DNA of 64,000 nt, taken from the NCBI RefSeq assembly GCF_025506355.1, contig NZ_JANZYP010000051.1, positions 1 to 64,000 of the forward strand, in the 5' to 3' direction. Made by a program: the position numbers and the translations under genes. The notes under the pieces are model-generated. The model ran no database searches and had not been told where the DNA came from. It saw nothing but the letters and a program-made list of their open reading frames with translations. Shown piece after piece: positions 37,173-45,664 of the stretch. Each line of letters opens with the position of its first letter. Position 1 is the first letter of the stretch. This DNA comes from Sphaerisporangium corydalis. GTDB taxonomy: Bacteria; Actinomycetota; Actinomycetes; Streptosporangiales; Streptosporangiaceae.

Positions 37173-37844
37173 TCAGGGCACGGCCCGCTCGCCCGCTCCG
37201 GTCAGGTAGGCCACGACCATCTCGCCGATCATCGTGCGGTGCCGGGCGCGGTGGTCGGGCGAGGTCAGGTCCCGGCCGAACAGCGCGCCGAAGGTGTGCT
37301 GGTTGGAGATGCGGAAGACGCAGAACGCGCTGATCATCATGTGCACGTCGACGGCGTCGGCCTCGGTGACGAACACCCCGGAGGCCTGCCCGGCGTCCAG
37401 GATCCGCGAGATCAGGTCCAGGGCGGGGGCGCCCAGGTTGGCCAGCGCCTCCGACTTGCGGATGTGCTCGGCCTGGTGGATGTTCTCGATGCTGACCAGC
37501 TTGATGAAGTCGCGGTGGGCGTCGTGGTGGTCGAAGGTCAGCTCCGCCAGCGTCCTGATCGCCTCGACCGGCGGCAGGTGCTCCACGTCCAGGGTCCGCT
37601 CCACCGCCCTGACCTCGGAGTAGGCCTTCTCCAGTACCGCCACGTAGAGCTGCTCCTTGCCGCCGAAGTAGTAGTAGATCATCCGCTTGGTGGTGCGGGT
37701 CAGCGCGGCGATGTCGTCGACCCGGGCGCCGGCGTACCCGTGCCGGGCGAACTCCCGCTGGGCGACCGCCAGGATCTCCGCCCGGGTGCGGTCGGGGTCA
37801 CGCTGGCGGTCCCCGGGGGCGCGGGCGGCGGGCTGGGCGGACAT
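37173..37844 (-). CDS. TetR/AcrR family regulator of the quinate/shikimate locus
   Basis: 223 aa. HTH at about residues 20-65 (RVDDIAALTRTTKRMIYYYFGGKEQLY, the YYYFGGKEQLY end being typical of regulators of aromatic catabolism). It sits between the importer operon and the catabolic genes, both of which carry the same operator. Likely a repressor released by an intermediate such as shikimate, dehydroshikimate or protocatechuate; the ligand is inferred from context only. Confidence 0.9.
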   Translation of the reverse strand: MSAQPAARAPGDRQRDPDRTRAEILAVAQREFARHGYAGARVDDIAALTRTTKRMIYYYFGGKEQLYVAVLEKAYSEVRAVERTLDVEHLPPVEAIRTLAELTFDHHDAHRDFIKLVSIENIHQAEHIRKSEALANLGAPALDLISRILDAGQASGVFVTEADAVDVHMMISAFCVFRISNQHTFGALFGRDLTSPDHRARHRTMIGEMVVAYLTGAGERAVP

Positions 37845-37880
37845 GGGGCTCCACTGGGAAGGGCGAATCCGGGTCGGGCC

Positions 37881-39707
37881 TCATCTTAGAGCGATGTGGT
37901 GCCCGTCAGCGGGGGCGTGCTGGACGGCCAGCCGGATCGGCGCGTTCCGCGCCCCGTACCCCTCGTAGCCGCCGGACCGCTGCACCACCTCGAAGAACAG
38001 CCGCCCGGCGGTGACGGTGTACAGGTGGAGGAACTCGCCGTCCTCGTCCCGGTCGTACAGCAGGCCGAGGTCCTGGAAGTCGCGCAGGCGGCCGGGGTCC
38101 AGGTCGTGGCACGCGCGCAGGTCGTCGTAGTAGTTGGCCGGGATCGGCAGCACCACCCCGCCGATCGCGCGCAGCCTGCGGGCGGTCGCCATGATGTCCC
38201 GGCTGGCCAGCGCGACGTGCTGCCAGGGGGCGTCCGGCGCGGAGGCGTGCCCGCCGACGTAGGCCACGTTGATCACGATGCGGACCGCACCGGCTGCGCC
38301 GGACATCGCGCGGCTCATGAGCAGGCCGTAGGGATCGGCCAGCTCCAGGCTCTCCCGCGGGCGCAGGCCGAGCACGCTGCGGTAGAACAGCGAGGCCTCG
38401 TCGAAGTGGTGCCAGGGCTGGGTGAGCGCCACGTGGTCGATGTGGGTGATCTCCCCGGTGGGGGCGCGCCCCCCGGCCGGGGCGAAGTCGCCGGTCCAGC
38501 TCGGGTGGTCGGGCCGCGCGGTGCGGCAGAAGAACAGCGCCGTGCCGTCGGGGGCCGCGACGGCGTCCAGCGGGGCCTCGCCCGGGGCGCGGCGGCGCGG
38601 CAGGACCGGGGAGAGCAGCGCCCGCGCGCGCTTGACCGCGCCCGCGGGGTCGGGGGACTCCAGCCCGACGGCGGTCAGTGCGGCGGCGTCGGCGGGCACC
38701 CCGGCGTTCAGCAGGATCCTGGCCTCCCCCTGGGCCCACAGCTCGACCGGCTTGCCGGTGTGGACGCCCCGCCTGGCGAAACCGAGCGCGGTCAGCAGGG
38801 GTTCCAGGTCGGCGGTGGCCGGGGCGGCCAGCTCGGCGAAGGCGAAGCCCGTGGGCGGCACCGGCGGCGGCACGGCCGCGAGGGACCCGGGCAGCCGCGC
38901 GGCCACGTCCTCCTCCAGGGCGATGAGGGAGCGCATCGCGTCCACCGCCGTCCGCGCGGTGTCGGCCTGGCGGAAGACGTCGTTGAACACCTCGAGGGAC
39001 AGGGGGCCGTCGTAGCCGGCGCGCAGGACGTGCGCCAGCAGCCCGGCCAGGTCGAACCCGCCCTGGCCGGGGAAGCAGCGGTGGTGCCTGCTCCACCGCA
39101 GGGTGTCCATGGCGAGCAGGGGGGCGTCCGCGAGCTGCAGGAAGAAGATCTTCTCGCCGGGGATCTCCTCGATGCCCGCAGGATCGGACCCGCGCGACAG
39201 GATGTGGAAGCTGTCCAGGCACAGGCCCAGGTGGTCGTGGCCGGCCATCCGCACGATCCGCCACGCGTGCGCGTAGTCGCCGACGTGCCGCCCCCAGGCC
39301 AGCGCCTCGTAGGCGATCCTGATCCCGTGCCCGGCGGCCAGCTCGGCGAGCCGGTAGAGCTGGCCGGCGGCCAGCTCGTCGTCGGGGATCGTCTCGGGGG
39401 AGGCGTTCGAGCAGACCAGCAGCAGGTCGGCGCCGAGGCGCTCCATGACCTCGAACTTGTGCCGCGCCCGGCGCAGGTTCCGGGCCAGCGCCTCGGCGCC
39501 CACCCCCTCGAAGTCGCGGAAGGGCTGGTACAGGTCGACGCGCAGGCCGAGGTCGGCGGCGCGGGCGCGGACGTCCTCCGGGCTCGGGAAGCCGGCCAGC
39601 AGGTCGGGTTCGAAGATCTCCACGCCGTCGAAGCCGGCGTCGGCGACGGCGGTGAGCTTGCGTTCCAGCGGGCCGCTCAGCGACACCGTCGCGATGGACT
39701 TGCGCAT
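37881..39707 (-). CDS. 3-Dehydroshikimate dehydratase fused to an HPPD-like VOC domain (QuiC/QsuB type)
   Basis: 608 aa. Residues 1-about 280 are a xylose-isomerase-type TIM barrel (AVADAGFDGVEIFEPDLL, LCLDSFHILSRG) with metal-binding Glu, Asp and His; this half converts 3-dehydroshikimate to protocatechuate. Residues about 290-600 are two vicinal-oxygen-chelate repeats like 4-hydroxyphenylpyruvate dioxygenase (HIDHVALTQPWHHFDEA, HVALASRDIM, FFEVVQRSGGYEGYG), the same architecture as QuiC1. AGGAAC precedes the ATG. Immediately downstream of the shikimate dehydrogenase gene. Confidence 0.92.
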   Translation of the reverse strand: MRKSIATVSLSGPLERKLTAVADAGFDGVEIFEPDLLAGFPSPEDVRARAADLGLRVDLYQPFRDFEGVGAEALARNLRRARHKFEVMERLGADLLLVCSNASPETIPDDELAAGQLYRLAELAAGHGIRIAYEALAWGRHVGDYAHAWRIVRMAGHDHLGLCLDSFHILSRGSDPAGIEEIPGEKIFFLQLADAPLLAMDTLRWSRHHRCFPGQGGFDLAGLLAHVLRAGYDGPLSLEVFNDVFRQADTARTAVDAMRSLIALEEDVAARLPGSLAAVPPPVPPTGFAFAELAAPATADLEPLLTALGFARRGVHTGKPVELWAQGEARILLNAGVPADAAALTAVGLESPDPAGAVKRARALLSPVLPRRRAPGEAPLDAVAAPDGTALFFCRTARPDHPSWTGDFAPAGGRAPTGEITHIDHVALTQPWHHFDEASLFYRSVLGLRPRESLELADPYGLLMSRAMSGAAGAVRIVINVAYVGGHASAPDAPWQHVALASRDIMATARRLRAIGGVVLPIPANYYDDLRACHDLDPGRLRDFQDLGLLYDRDEDGEFLHLYTVTAGRLFFEVVQRSGGYEGYGARNAPIRLAVQHAPADGHHIALR

Positions 39708-39719
39708 GTGTCCCGTTCC

Positions 39720-40574
39720 TCACGTGCTGACGAGATCGGTCAGGTGGCCGAGCATCCGCTCGGTGTCGGGCTCGTAGCCGGTGAACAGGCGGAAGGAGTG
39801 GGCGGCCTGGAAGACCACCATGCCGCCGCCGTCCAGGGTGCGGCACCCGAGCGCGCGCGCCCGCCGCAGCAGGCCGGTCTCCAGCGGCCGGTACACCACG
39901 TCGGCCACCCACAGCGCGGGGGTGAGCAGGTCGACGTCGAGCGGGGGGCCGGGGTGGGCCGCCATGCCGCTGGGGGTGACGTTGACCAGGCCGTCCGAGC
40001 CGGCCAGCAGGGCGGGCAGCCGGTCGGTGCCGGCGGCCACGGCGCGGCCCTCGCCGAAGCGGCGGGACAGCCGGGCGGCCAGCGCGCCCGCGCGCTCGGG
40101 CCGGGCGTCCACGAGGGCGATCTGGTCGGCGCCGAGGGTGAGCAGCGCGTGCGCGACGGCGCTGCCGGCGCCGCCCGCGCCCAGTTGCACGATCCGGCGG
40201 GTGGCCGCCTCGGGCAGGCCGCGCGCGAAGGACTCGGCGAAGCCCGTCCAGTCGGTGTTGTGGCCGGTTGCGCGCTCGCCGTCGAACACCACGGTGTTGA
40301 CCGCGCCGAGCATCTCGGCGTCGGGGGACAGCTCGTCCAGGTGCCCGATGACGGTCTGCTTGCAGGGGTGGGTGATGTTGAGCCCGGTGAAGCCCAGGCG
40401 CCGGGCCGCGCGGACCAGGTCGCCCGCGGCCTCCGGCGCGAGCCCGAGTTCGGCGATGTCGATGAGCCGGTAGAGGTAGCGAAGGCCGTGGCGGTCGGCC
40501 TCGCGTTCGTGCAGCGGGGGGCTGAGCGACGGGCCGATGCCCGAGCCGATCAGCCCGACCAGATACGACGTCAT
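39720..40574 (-). CDS. Shikimate/quinate dehydrogenase (AroE/YdiB family)
   Basis: 284 aa. Substrate-site motif SLSPPLH, NITHPCK with the catalytic Lys, HNTDWTGF, and the nucleotide loop GAGGAGSAVAHAL. Catalyses reversible oxidation of shikimate or quinate to the 3-dehydro acid; in this locus the catabolic direction is expected because it feeds the dehydroshikimate dehydratase 12 bases downstream. An operator box lies about 50 bases before the start. Confidence 0.93.
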   Translation of the reverse strand: MTSYLVGLIGSGIGPSLSPPLHEREADRHGLRYLYRLIDIAELGLAPEAAGDLVRAARRLGFTGLNITHPCKQTVIGHLDELSPDAEMLGAVNTVVFDGERATGHNTDWTGFAESFARGLPEAATRRIVQLGAGGAGSAVAHALLTLGADQIALVDARPERAGALAARLSRRFGEGRAVAAGTDRLPALLAGSDGLVNVTPSGMAAHPGPPLDVDLLTPALWVADVVYRPLETGLLRRARALGCRTLDGGGMVVFQAAHSFRLFTGYEPDTERMLGHLTDLVST

Positions 40575-40625
40575 CGGTTCTTCATTCTCCCGGGACCCGG
40601 GTGCGGGGGCGGCGCGGCTCCTAAA

Positions 40626-40644
40626 TGTACGAACTAGTACGTTA
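40626..40644. promoter_or_regulatory. Operator box 2 of the quinate/shikimate regulon
   Basis: TGTACGAACTAGTACGTTA, 18 of 19 bases identical to the box at 37091-37109, in the same orientation relative to the regulated leftward gene. Located between the LigA-like gene and shikimate dehydrogenase. Confidence 0.8.
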
Positions 40645-40712
40645 ATGTATAACCCGGCGAGCCGCCCCCTGAGAAGGCCGGGAGCGGCTCGGCTCGCTGG
40701 TGCCGGGAGGGC

Positions 40713-41072
40713 TCAGGTCGCGATGTCGGGGTAGGGCATCGAGATGTGGGCGACCCGCCGGGCGTACTCGGTCTGGAAGCCCATCGGCCCGTGGTCGCGC
40801 TCGAACATGGCGATGAACAGCGTGAGCGTCAGGAAGGGGTGCGCGCCCAGCTCGAACAGCGCGGGGTAGTCGTGGGCGACCAGGGCCGCGCGCTCGGCCT
40901 CCTCGAGCCGCAGCCAGGTGGAGGACTCCTCCTGGACGCAGTTGAGCAGGCGGTTGGCGTAGGCGTCCTCCCACATCGCCACCGTCGCCGCCGGGTCCTC
41001 GCGGTAGCGTTCGACCAGCTCGGGGTCGCGGTCGACGGTGAACAGGAACTTGTTCAGCAGGTACTTGCTCAC
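40713..41072 (-). CDS. Extradiol ring-opening dioxygenase small subunit (LigA-like)
   Basis: 119 aa, helical, with the LigA pattern: YLLNKFLFTVDRDPEL, ANRLLNCVQ-like segment, and LFELGAHPFLTLTLF. GTG start overlaps the stop of the LigB-like gene by four bases, so the subunits are coupled. In LigAB the small subunit lines the active site of the catalytic subunit. Expected complex: protocatechuate 4,5-dioxygenase or a close relative. Confidence 0.88.
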   Translation of the reverse strand: MSKYLLNKFLFTVDRDPELVERYREDPAATVAMWEDAYANRLLNCVQEESSTWLRLEEAERAALVAHDYPALFELGAHPFLTLTLFIAMFERDHGPMGFQTEYARRVAHISMPYPDIAT

Positions 41073-41932
41073 GGGCGGCCTCCTGCGGGATACCAGGTGA
41101 AGTACGCCTCCATGGTGTGGAACAGATCATAGGTGTCCACGTAGTCGGCCTTACGGCCCTCGCCCGCGACGCCCATCATCAGCATGAAGTCCATGAAGCC
41201 GTGGGTGGCGTTGCCGGGCAGGTGGAGGCTGTCCAGGGTGACCTCCGACAGGCAGCCCTCCAGGTCGCCCGACGAGATCCACTCGACGGCCTTGCGGTCG
41301 AAGACCGGGTCGGGTCCCGTCGGCCCGAACTGGCGCGGCCCGCCCAGCTCCAGCGACAGGTGCCCGGTGCCGATGACCGCGACGCGCTGGTCCGACGGCC
41401 AGGACTCGACCATCCGGCGGATCGTCTGCCCGAGCTGCACGAACCGCTGGGGCCGTGGCAGGGGAGGGGCGAAGATGTTGGTGTAGATCGGCACGATCGG
41501 CAGGTCGTTCTGCGGGCGCAGCGTGATGATCGGGCAGGTGATCGAGTGGTCGATCCGCAGCTCGTTGGAGAACGCGAGGTCGAACCCCGCGTCGATGCCC
41601 TCCCGCAGCAGGTGGGCCGACAGGTCCTCCTGGCCCCGGCACAGCATTTTCGGCAGGCCGAACTCGCGCTCCTCGTTATAGAAGTTCGCGTCGTAGAAGG
41701 GCGCCTTGCCGACCAGGAACTGCGGCATGTTGTCCAGCCACAACTGGTGGAAATGGTCGGAACCCACCATGACCAGCACGTCCGGCCGCGCCTTGGTCAG
41801 CGTCTCCCGGAACGCCTCCACCTTGCGGACCCACTCGTCGGCGAAGGGCGGCCGGTCGTCACCGGTGGCGGTGCTGGCGCGATAGTAGAAGGGGTGGTGG
41901 GTGGACGCGATCACCGCGACCAGCTCAGCCAT
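41069..41932 (-). CDS. Extradiol dioxygenase catalytic subunit (LigB family)
   Basis: 287 aa. N-terminal STHHPF holds the first iron-binding His; GSDHFHQLW and GTGHLSLELGG are the other family blocks. The enzyme uses Fe(II) and O2 to cleave a catechol ring next to the hydroxyls. Given the upstream formation of protocatechuate, 4,5-cleavage to 4-carboxy-2-hydroxymuconate semialdehyde is predicted; gallate or another catechol is possible. It overlaps the citryl-CoA-lyase-like gene by eight bases. Confidence 0.9.
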   Translation of the reverse strand: MAELVAVIASTHHPFYYRASTATGDDRPPFADEWVRKVEAFRETLTKARPDVLVMVGSDHFHQLWLDNMPQFLVGKAPFYDANFYNEEREFGLPKMLCRGQEDLSAHLLREGIDAGFDLAFSNELRIDHSITCPIITLRPQNDLPIVPIYTNIFAPPLPRPQRFVQLGQTIRRMVESWPSDQRVAVIGTGHLSLELGGPRQFGPTGPDPVFDRKAVEWISSGDLEGCLSEVTLDSLHLPGNATHGFMDFMLMMGVAGEGRKADYVDTYDLFHTMEAYFTWYPAGGRP

Positions 41933-42764
41933 GCGGACCTCCGGTCACATCGTCGGCGGGGTACGGATCGGGCGGGACGGACCGGTTGTTCAGGTCCACG
42001 GACAGGAAGATGTCGTTCGCCACGGGGTGGCGCAGCTCCTCGGCGAGCTGCCCGATCAGCCCGGCGGTCCGGGCGAGCAGGGCGAACCCGCGCAGCAGCT
42101 CCAGCGGCAGCCCCAGGTCGGCGAGCGCGGCGCCGCACACCCCGGCGCCGTTGAGCGGCAGCGTCCGGCCCAGCACCCGCGGGTGGACCCTGCCGATCGC
42201 CGCGAACAGCGACAGATGCGGGCCGAACAGGCCCTCCTCGGTGGCGATGGCCATCAGCCGGGGCGTGCGGGGGTCGCCGTGCTTGTGCACGTGGTGGCCG
42301 AGGCCCGGGACGAACCGTCCCGCCTCGCGGCGGGCCCGCACGGTCGCCAGGGCCAGGTCGTCCCAGCCGTCCTCGCCGGACGGAGGCGGGCCCGGAAGCG
42401 AGGCCAGCACCTCGTGCAGGAACCGGCCGTTGTCCTCGGTGACGCCCAGGAAGCGCGACCCGCCGCCGAGCAGCCCGGCCGCCAGCGCGCCCTGGACGGA
42501 GTCCGGCGCCGACAGGTACGTCAGCCGGGTCACGATCGCGGTCGGCGTGAACCCGTGGTCGGCCAGTGCGGCGAGCACGGCCTCGAACACCCGGGTCTCG
42601 CCCGGCGTGGGCCGCCGCTGGGCCGCGAGCCAGAACGCCAGCTCGCCGAACCCGACCTTGCCCATCACGTCCTCGGCCAGGTCGTGGCCGAGCAGGGTGA
42701 TCGTCTCCGGTGTGGCGGCGCCCAGGGCGGTGTCGTAGCGCGGCCGGTCGATCCGCTCGGTCAC
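41925..42764 (-). CDS. Citrate synthase-fold protein, citryl-CoA lyase-like
   Basis: 279 aa, shorter than citrate synthase (about 370-430) but with its C-terminal core: GLGHHVHKHGDPRTPRL matches the PGFGH...DPR block, and LPLNGAGVCGAALADLGLP follows. Proteins of this size and type are annotated as citryl-CoA lyases and cleave citryl-CoA-like thioesters. GTG start overlaps the CoA-transferase stop by four bases. The coupling of a CoA-transferase and a lyase suggests activation and cleavage of a citrate-like ring-cleavage product. Confidence 0.82.
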   Translation of the reverse strand: MTERIDRPRYDTALGAATPETITLLGHDLAEDVMGKVGFGELAFWLAAQRRPTPGETRVFEAVLAALADHGFTPTAIVTRLTYLSAPDSVQGALAAGLLGGGSRFLGVTEDNGRFLHEVLASLPGPPPSGEDGWDDLALATVRARREAGRFVPGLGHHVHKHGDPRTPRLMAIATEEGLFGPHLSLFAAIGRVHPRVLGRTLPLNGAGVCGAALADLGLPLELLRGFALLARTAGLIGQLAEELRHPVANDIFLSVDLNNRSVPPDPYPADDVTGGPHG

Positions 42765-43948
42765 GGCGCCTGCCCCTCGCCGGGTCCGGCCAGCCAGGCG
42801 CGCAGCTCCGCGCCGTGCTCGTCGAGCTCCGGCGGCGGCAGCGCGTAGCCGGCCGGGGTCGCGGAGAACCGGATCGGATGGCGGGTCGTCGGCACGGCGC
42901 GGTCGCCCTCGCCGACCTCGACGACCGGGTCCAGCCCCATCCGCTCGGCCATCGCGAAGCCGCCGTCGATGGTGTTGATCGGCCCGCTCGGCACCCCCGC
43001 GTCCACCAGCAGCTCGAACCACTCGACCGCGCCGCGCCCGGCGAGCCGCTCGACCAGGATGGGCCGCAGCTCCTCGCGGTGCGCCGTCCGGCCGGCGTTC
43101 CCGGCGAACCGGGGGTCGTCGGCGACCTCGGGGATCCCGAGGACCTCGCAGAGCCGGCGGAACTGCCCGTCGTTGGCGGCGGCGATGATGAGGTCGTTGT
43201 CGGCGGTGGGCAGCGGCTCGTAGGGGAACACGCTCGGGTGCGCGTTGCCCATGCGGTACGGCACGACGTCGCCCGCGACGTAGGCGGAGCTGTGGTTGAC
43301 CAGCCCGGTCAGCGCCGACGACAGCAGGTTCACCTCGACGTGCTGGCCCTGCCCGGTGGCCTCGCGGTGCCGCAGGGCGGCGAGGACACCGATCACGGCG
43401 TGGTTGCCGGCCATCACGTCGAACACCGAGATCCCGGCCCGGTACGGCGGGCCGCCGGGGTCGCCGGTGAGGCTCATCAGGCCCGAGATGGCCTGGACCA
43501 TCAGGTCGTACCCGGGCACCCGGCTGCCGGGGCCCGAGCCGAACCCGCTGATGGAGGCGTACACGACCCCGGGGTTGCCCGCCCGCACCGACGCGTAGTC
43601 GAGCCCGTACTTGGCCAGGCCGCCCGGCCGGAAGTTCTCCACCACGACGTCGGCGCGGCGCGCCAGCTCCCTGGCCGTCCCGGCGTCGGCCTCGTCGCGC
43701 AGGTCCAGCGCGATCGACCGCTTCCCCCGGTTGACGCCCAGGTAGTACGTGGACACCTCGCCCCGCACCGGGGGCGTCCAGGATCGGGTGTCGTCGCCCT
43801 TGGGGCCCTCGACCTTGACGACGTCGGCGCCCAGGTCCGCCAGGAGCATGGTCGCGTACGGGCCCGCCAGGATGCGGGAGAAGTCGGCCACCAGCACACC
43901 TGACAGCGGCCCGGCCCCTGGCCTGTCCTCGGGTACAGCGCTCGTCAT
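42761..43948 (-). CDS. CaiB/BaiF family (class III) CoA-transferase
   Basis: 395 aa. DFSRILAGPYATMLLADLGADVVKVE at the N terminus (shown in parts: ILAGPYATMLLADLGADVVK), ENFRPGGLAKYGLDY, and the catalytic-Asp region GYDLMVQAISGL. Transfers CoA between carboxylic acids. First gene of a four-gene operon with the lyase-like and LigAB genes. Its promoter region, shared with the divergent amidohydrolase, carries two CGGAC-N4-GTCCG boxes. Confidence 0.92.
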   Translation of the reverse strand: MTSAVPEDRPGAGPLSGVLVADFSRILAGPYATMLLADLGADVVKVEGPKGDDTRSWTPPVRGEVSTYYLGVNRGKRSIALDLRDEADAGTARELARRADVVVENFRPGGLAKYGLDYASVRAGNPGVVYASISGFGSGPGSRVPGYDLMVQAISGLMSLTGDPGGPPYRAGISVFDVMAGNHAVIGVLAALRHREATGQGQHVEVNLLSSALTGLVNHSSAYVAGDVVPYRMGNAHPSVFPYEPLPTADNDLIIAAANDGQFRRLCEVLGIPEVADDPRFAGNAGRTAHREELRPILVERLAGRGAVEWFELLVDAGVPSGPINTIDGGFAMAERMGLDPVVEVGEGDRAVPTTRHPIRFSATPAGYALPPPELDEHGAELRAWLAGPGEGQAP

Positions 43949-43973
43949 CCGGCCTCGCCCTCCGTCCGTCGGG

Positions 43974-43987
43974 CGGACATATGTCCG
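43974..43987. promoter_or_regulatory. Operator box A (CGGAC-N4-GTCCG), divergent promoter region
   Basis: CGGACATATGTCCG, the core of a perfect 16-bp palindrome (43973-43988), 26 bases upstream of the CoA-transferase start. The same half-sites and spacing recur at 44093-44106. Likely site of the IclR protein encoded nearby. Confidence 0.75.
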
Positions 43988-44092
43988 CTGGAGCGATTCT
44001 GGCATAGCAGCCGAGTGTGTCACCAGTGTGTCGAACCTATTGACATCCATGGCGACCCTGATCAGAGTAACGACGAACAAGCTGACGCACAG

Positions 44093-44106
44093 CGGACAGA
44101 GGTCCG
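44093..44106. promoter_or_regulatory. Operator box B (CGGAC-N4-GTCCG)
   Basis: CGGACAGAGGTCCG, 47 bases upstream of the amidohydrolase start. A TTGACA hexamer at 44040-44045 could be the -35 element of the rightward promoter, though no good -10 was seen. One box next to each divergent gene suggests coordinate control. Confidence 0.7.
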
Positions 44107-44152
44107 GCAAACCGACCCGTGTCCTGGTCGCACGTGCGGTGAGGAGACACCG

Positions 44153-45598
44153 ATGGTCAAGCGGAGCGAGTTCGAGCCTGGACGGCCCCTGGTGCTGCGA
44201 GGCGGCACCGTCCTGCCGATGGACGACGGGCGCCAGGTGATCCACCGCGCCGACGTCCTGGTCACCGGCGACCGGATCACCGCCGTGGGGCCGGACCTGC
44301 CGGTCCCCGAGGGCACCATCGTGATCGACGCGACCGACGGCATCGTGATGCCCGGCATGATCGACACCCACCGGCACATGTGGCAGACCGCCATGCGCGG
44401 CTACGGCGCCGACTGGACCCTGACCCAGTACTTCGTCTGGTACTACCTGGAGTACGGCAGGCTGTGGCGGCCGGAGGACGTGCACGCGGGCAACGTGCTG
44501 GCCGCGATCGAGGCCGTCGACGCGGGCGTCACGACCGTCGTCGACTGGTCCCACGGGCTGCAGACGGTCGAGCACGCCGACGCCGCCGCCGACGCGCTGC
44601 GGTCGGTGCCCGGCCGGTTCGTGCTCGCCTACGGCAACATCCAGCGCCCGCCCGCCGAGTGGACCGGCGCGCCGGAGTTCCGTGACTTCGCCGCCAGGAT
44701 CGCCGGCGGCGACATGCTCGGCTTCCAGATCGCGTTCGACGTCACCGGCGACCCCGCCTTCCCCGAGAAGCCCGCCTTCGAGGTCGCCCGCGAGCTCGGC
44801 GTCCCGGTCACCACCCACGCCGGCGTCTGGGGCGCCACCGGCGACGACGGCATCCGCCTCATGTACGACCACGGCTTCATGACCCCCGAGACGGTGTACG
44901 TGCACGGCGCCTCGCTGTCGGCGGACTCCTACCACCGCATCGCCGCCACCGGCGGCGGCATCTCGGTGTCCACCGAGAGCGAGCAGAGCGCCGGCCAGGG
45001 TTACCCGCCCACCTGGGCCGTCCGCGCCCACGGCATCCCGGTGTCGCTGTCCATGGACACCAGCGTGTGGTGGAGCGGCGACCTGTTCTCCGCCATGCAC
45101 GCCACGCTCGGCGCCGACCGCTCCCGCGAGCACTTCGAGGCCCACGCCAAGGGGGAGACGGTCACCCACAGCGGCCTGCGCGCCGACCAGGTCGTCCACT
45201 GGGCCACCCGGGGAGGCGCCCGCGCCATCGGCCGCGACCACGACCTCGGGCTCCTCGCGCCCGGGCGGAAGGCCGACATCGTCCTGATCAAGAACGACGC
45301 CTCGCCGGTCTCGTTCCCCCTGCTCAACCCCTACGGCCACGTCGCGTTCCAGGCCCAGCGCGGGGACGTGCACACCGTGCTGGTCGACGGGCGCGTGGTC
45401 AAGCACGAGCACCGCCTGGTCGGCGTCGACCTGGCCGGGGCACGCCTCGGGGTCGAGCGGACCATCGAGCACCTGCGGTCGGCCATGGGCGAGGAGGCCT
45501 GGCTCAAGGGGATGAACCCCGACATCCCCGAGACCACCGTCCTGGACAATCCCTACACCTACACCGACTACCACAGCGCCTCGACGCACACCCGGTGA
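44153..45598 (+). CDS. Amidohydrolase (AtzB/TrzN/SsnA-like metal-dependent hydrolase)
   Basis: 481 aa. Metal-site motif GMIDTHRHMW (HxH), VTTHAGVW with a further His ligand, VYVHGASLS, and SMDTSVWW carrying the Asp. The family hydrolyses chloro-, amino- or amide groups on heterocycles and cyclic compounds, for example deaminases. GAGGAG lies eight bases before ATG. Divergent from the CoA-transferase operon with shared operator boxes, so it may supply or process a substrate of the same pathway; the specific substrate is unknown. Confidence 0.88.
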   Translation: MVKRSEFEPGRPLVLRGGTVLPMDDGRQVIHRADVLVTGDRITAVGPDLPVPEGTIVIDATDGIVMPGMIDTHRHMWQTAMRGYGADWTLTQYFVWYYLEYGRLWRPEDVHAGNVLAAIEAVDAGVTTVVDWSHGLQTVEHADAAADALRSVPGRFVLAYGNIQRPPAEWTGAPEFRDFAARIAGGDMLGFQIAFDVTGDPAFPEKPAFEVARELGVPVTTHAGVWGATGDDGIRLMYDHGFMTPETVYVHGASLSADSYHRIAATGGGISVSTESEQSAGQGYPPTWAVRAHGIPVSLSMDTSVWWSGDLFSAMHATLGADRSREHFEAHAKGETVTHSGLRADQVVHWATRGGARAIGRDHDLGLLAPGRKADIVLIKNDASPVSFPLLNPYGHVAFQAQRGDVHTVLVDGRVVKHEHRLVGVDLAGARLGVERTIEHLRSAMGEEAWLKGMNPDIPETTVLDNPYTYTDYHSASTHTR

Positions 45599-45664
45599 CC
45601 GCCATCGCAGGAGCGGCCGTCCCCACCGTCTAGAGTCGGGGAATCCGAGCAGGAGAGGCCCTTC

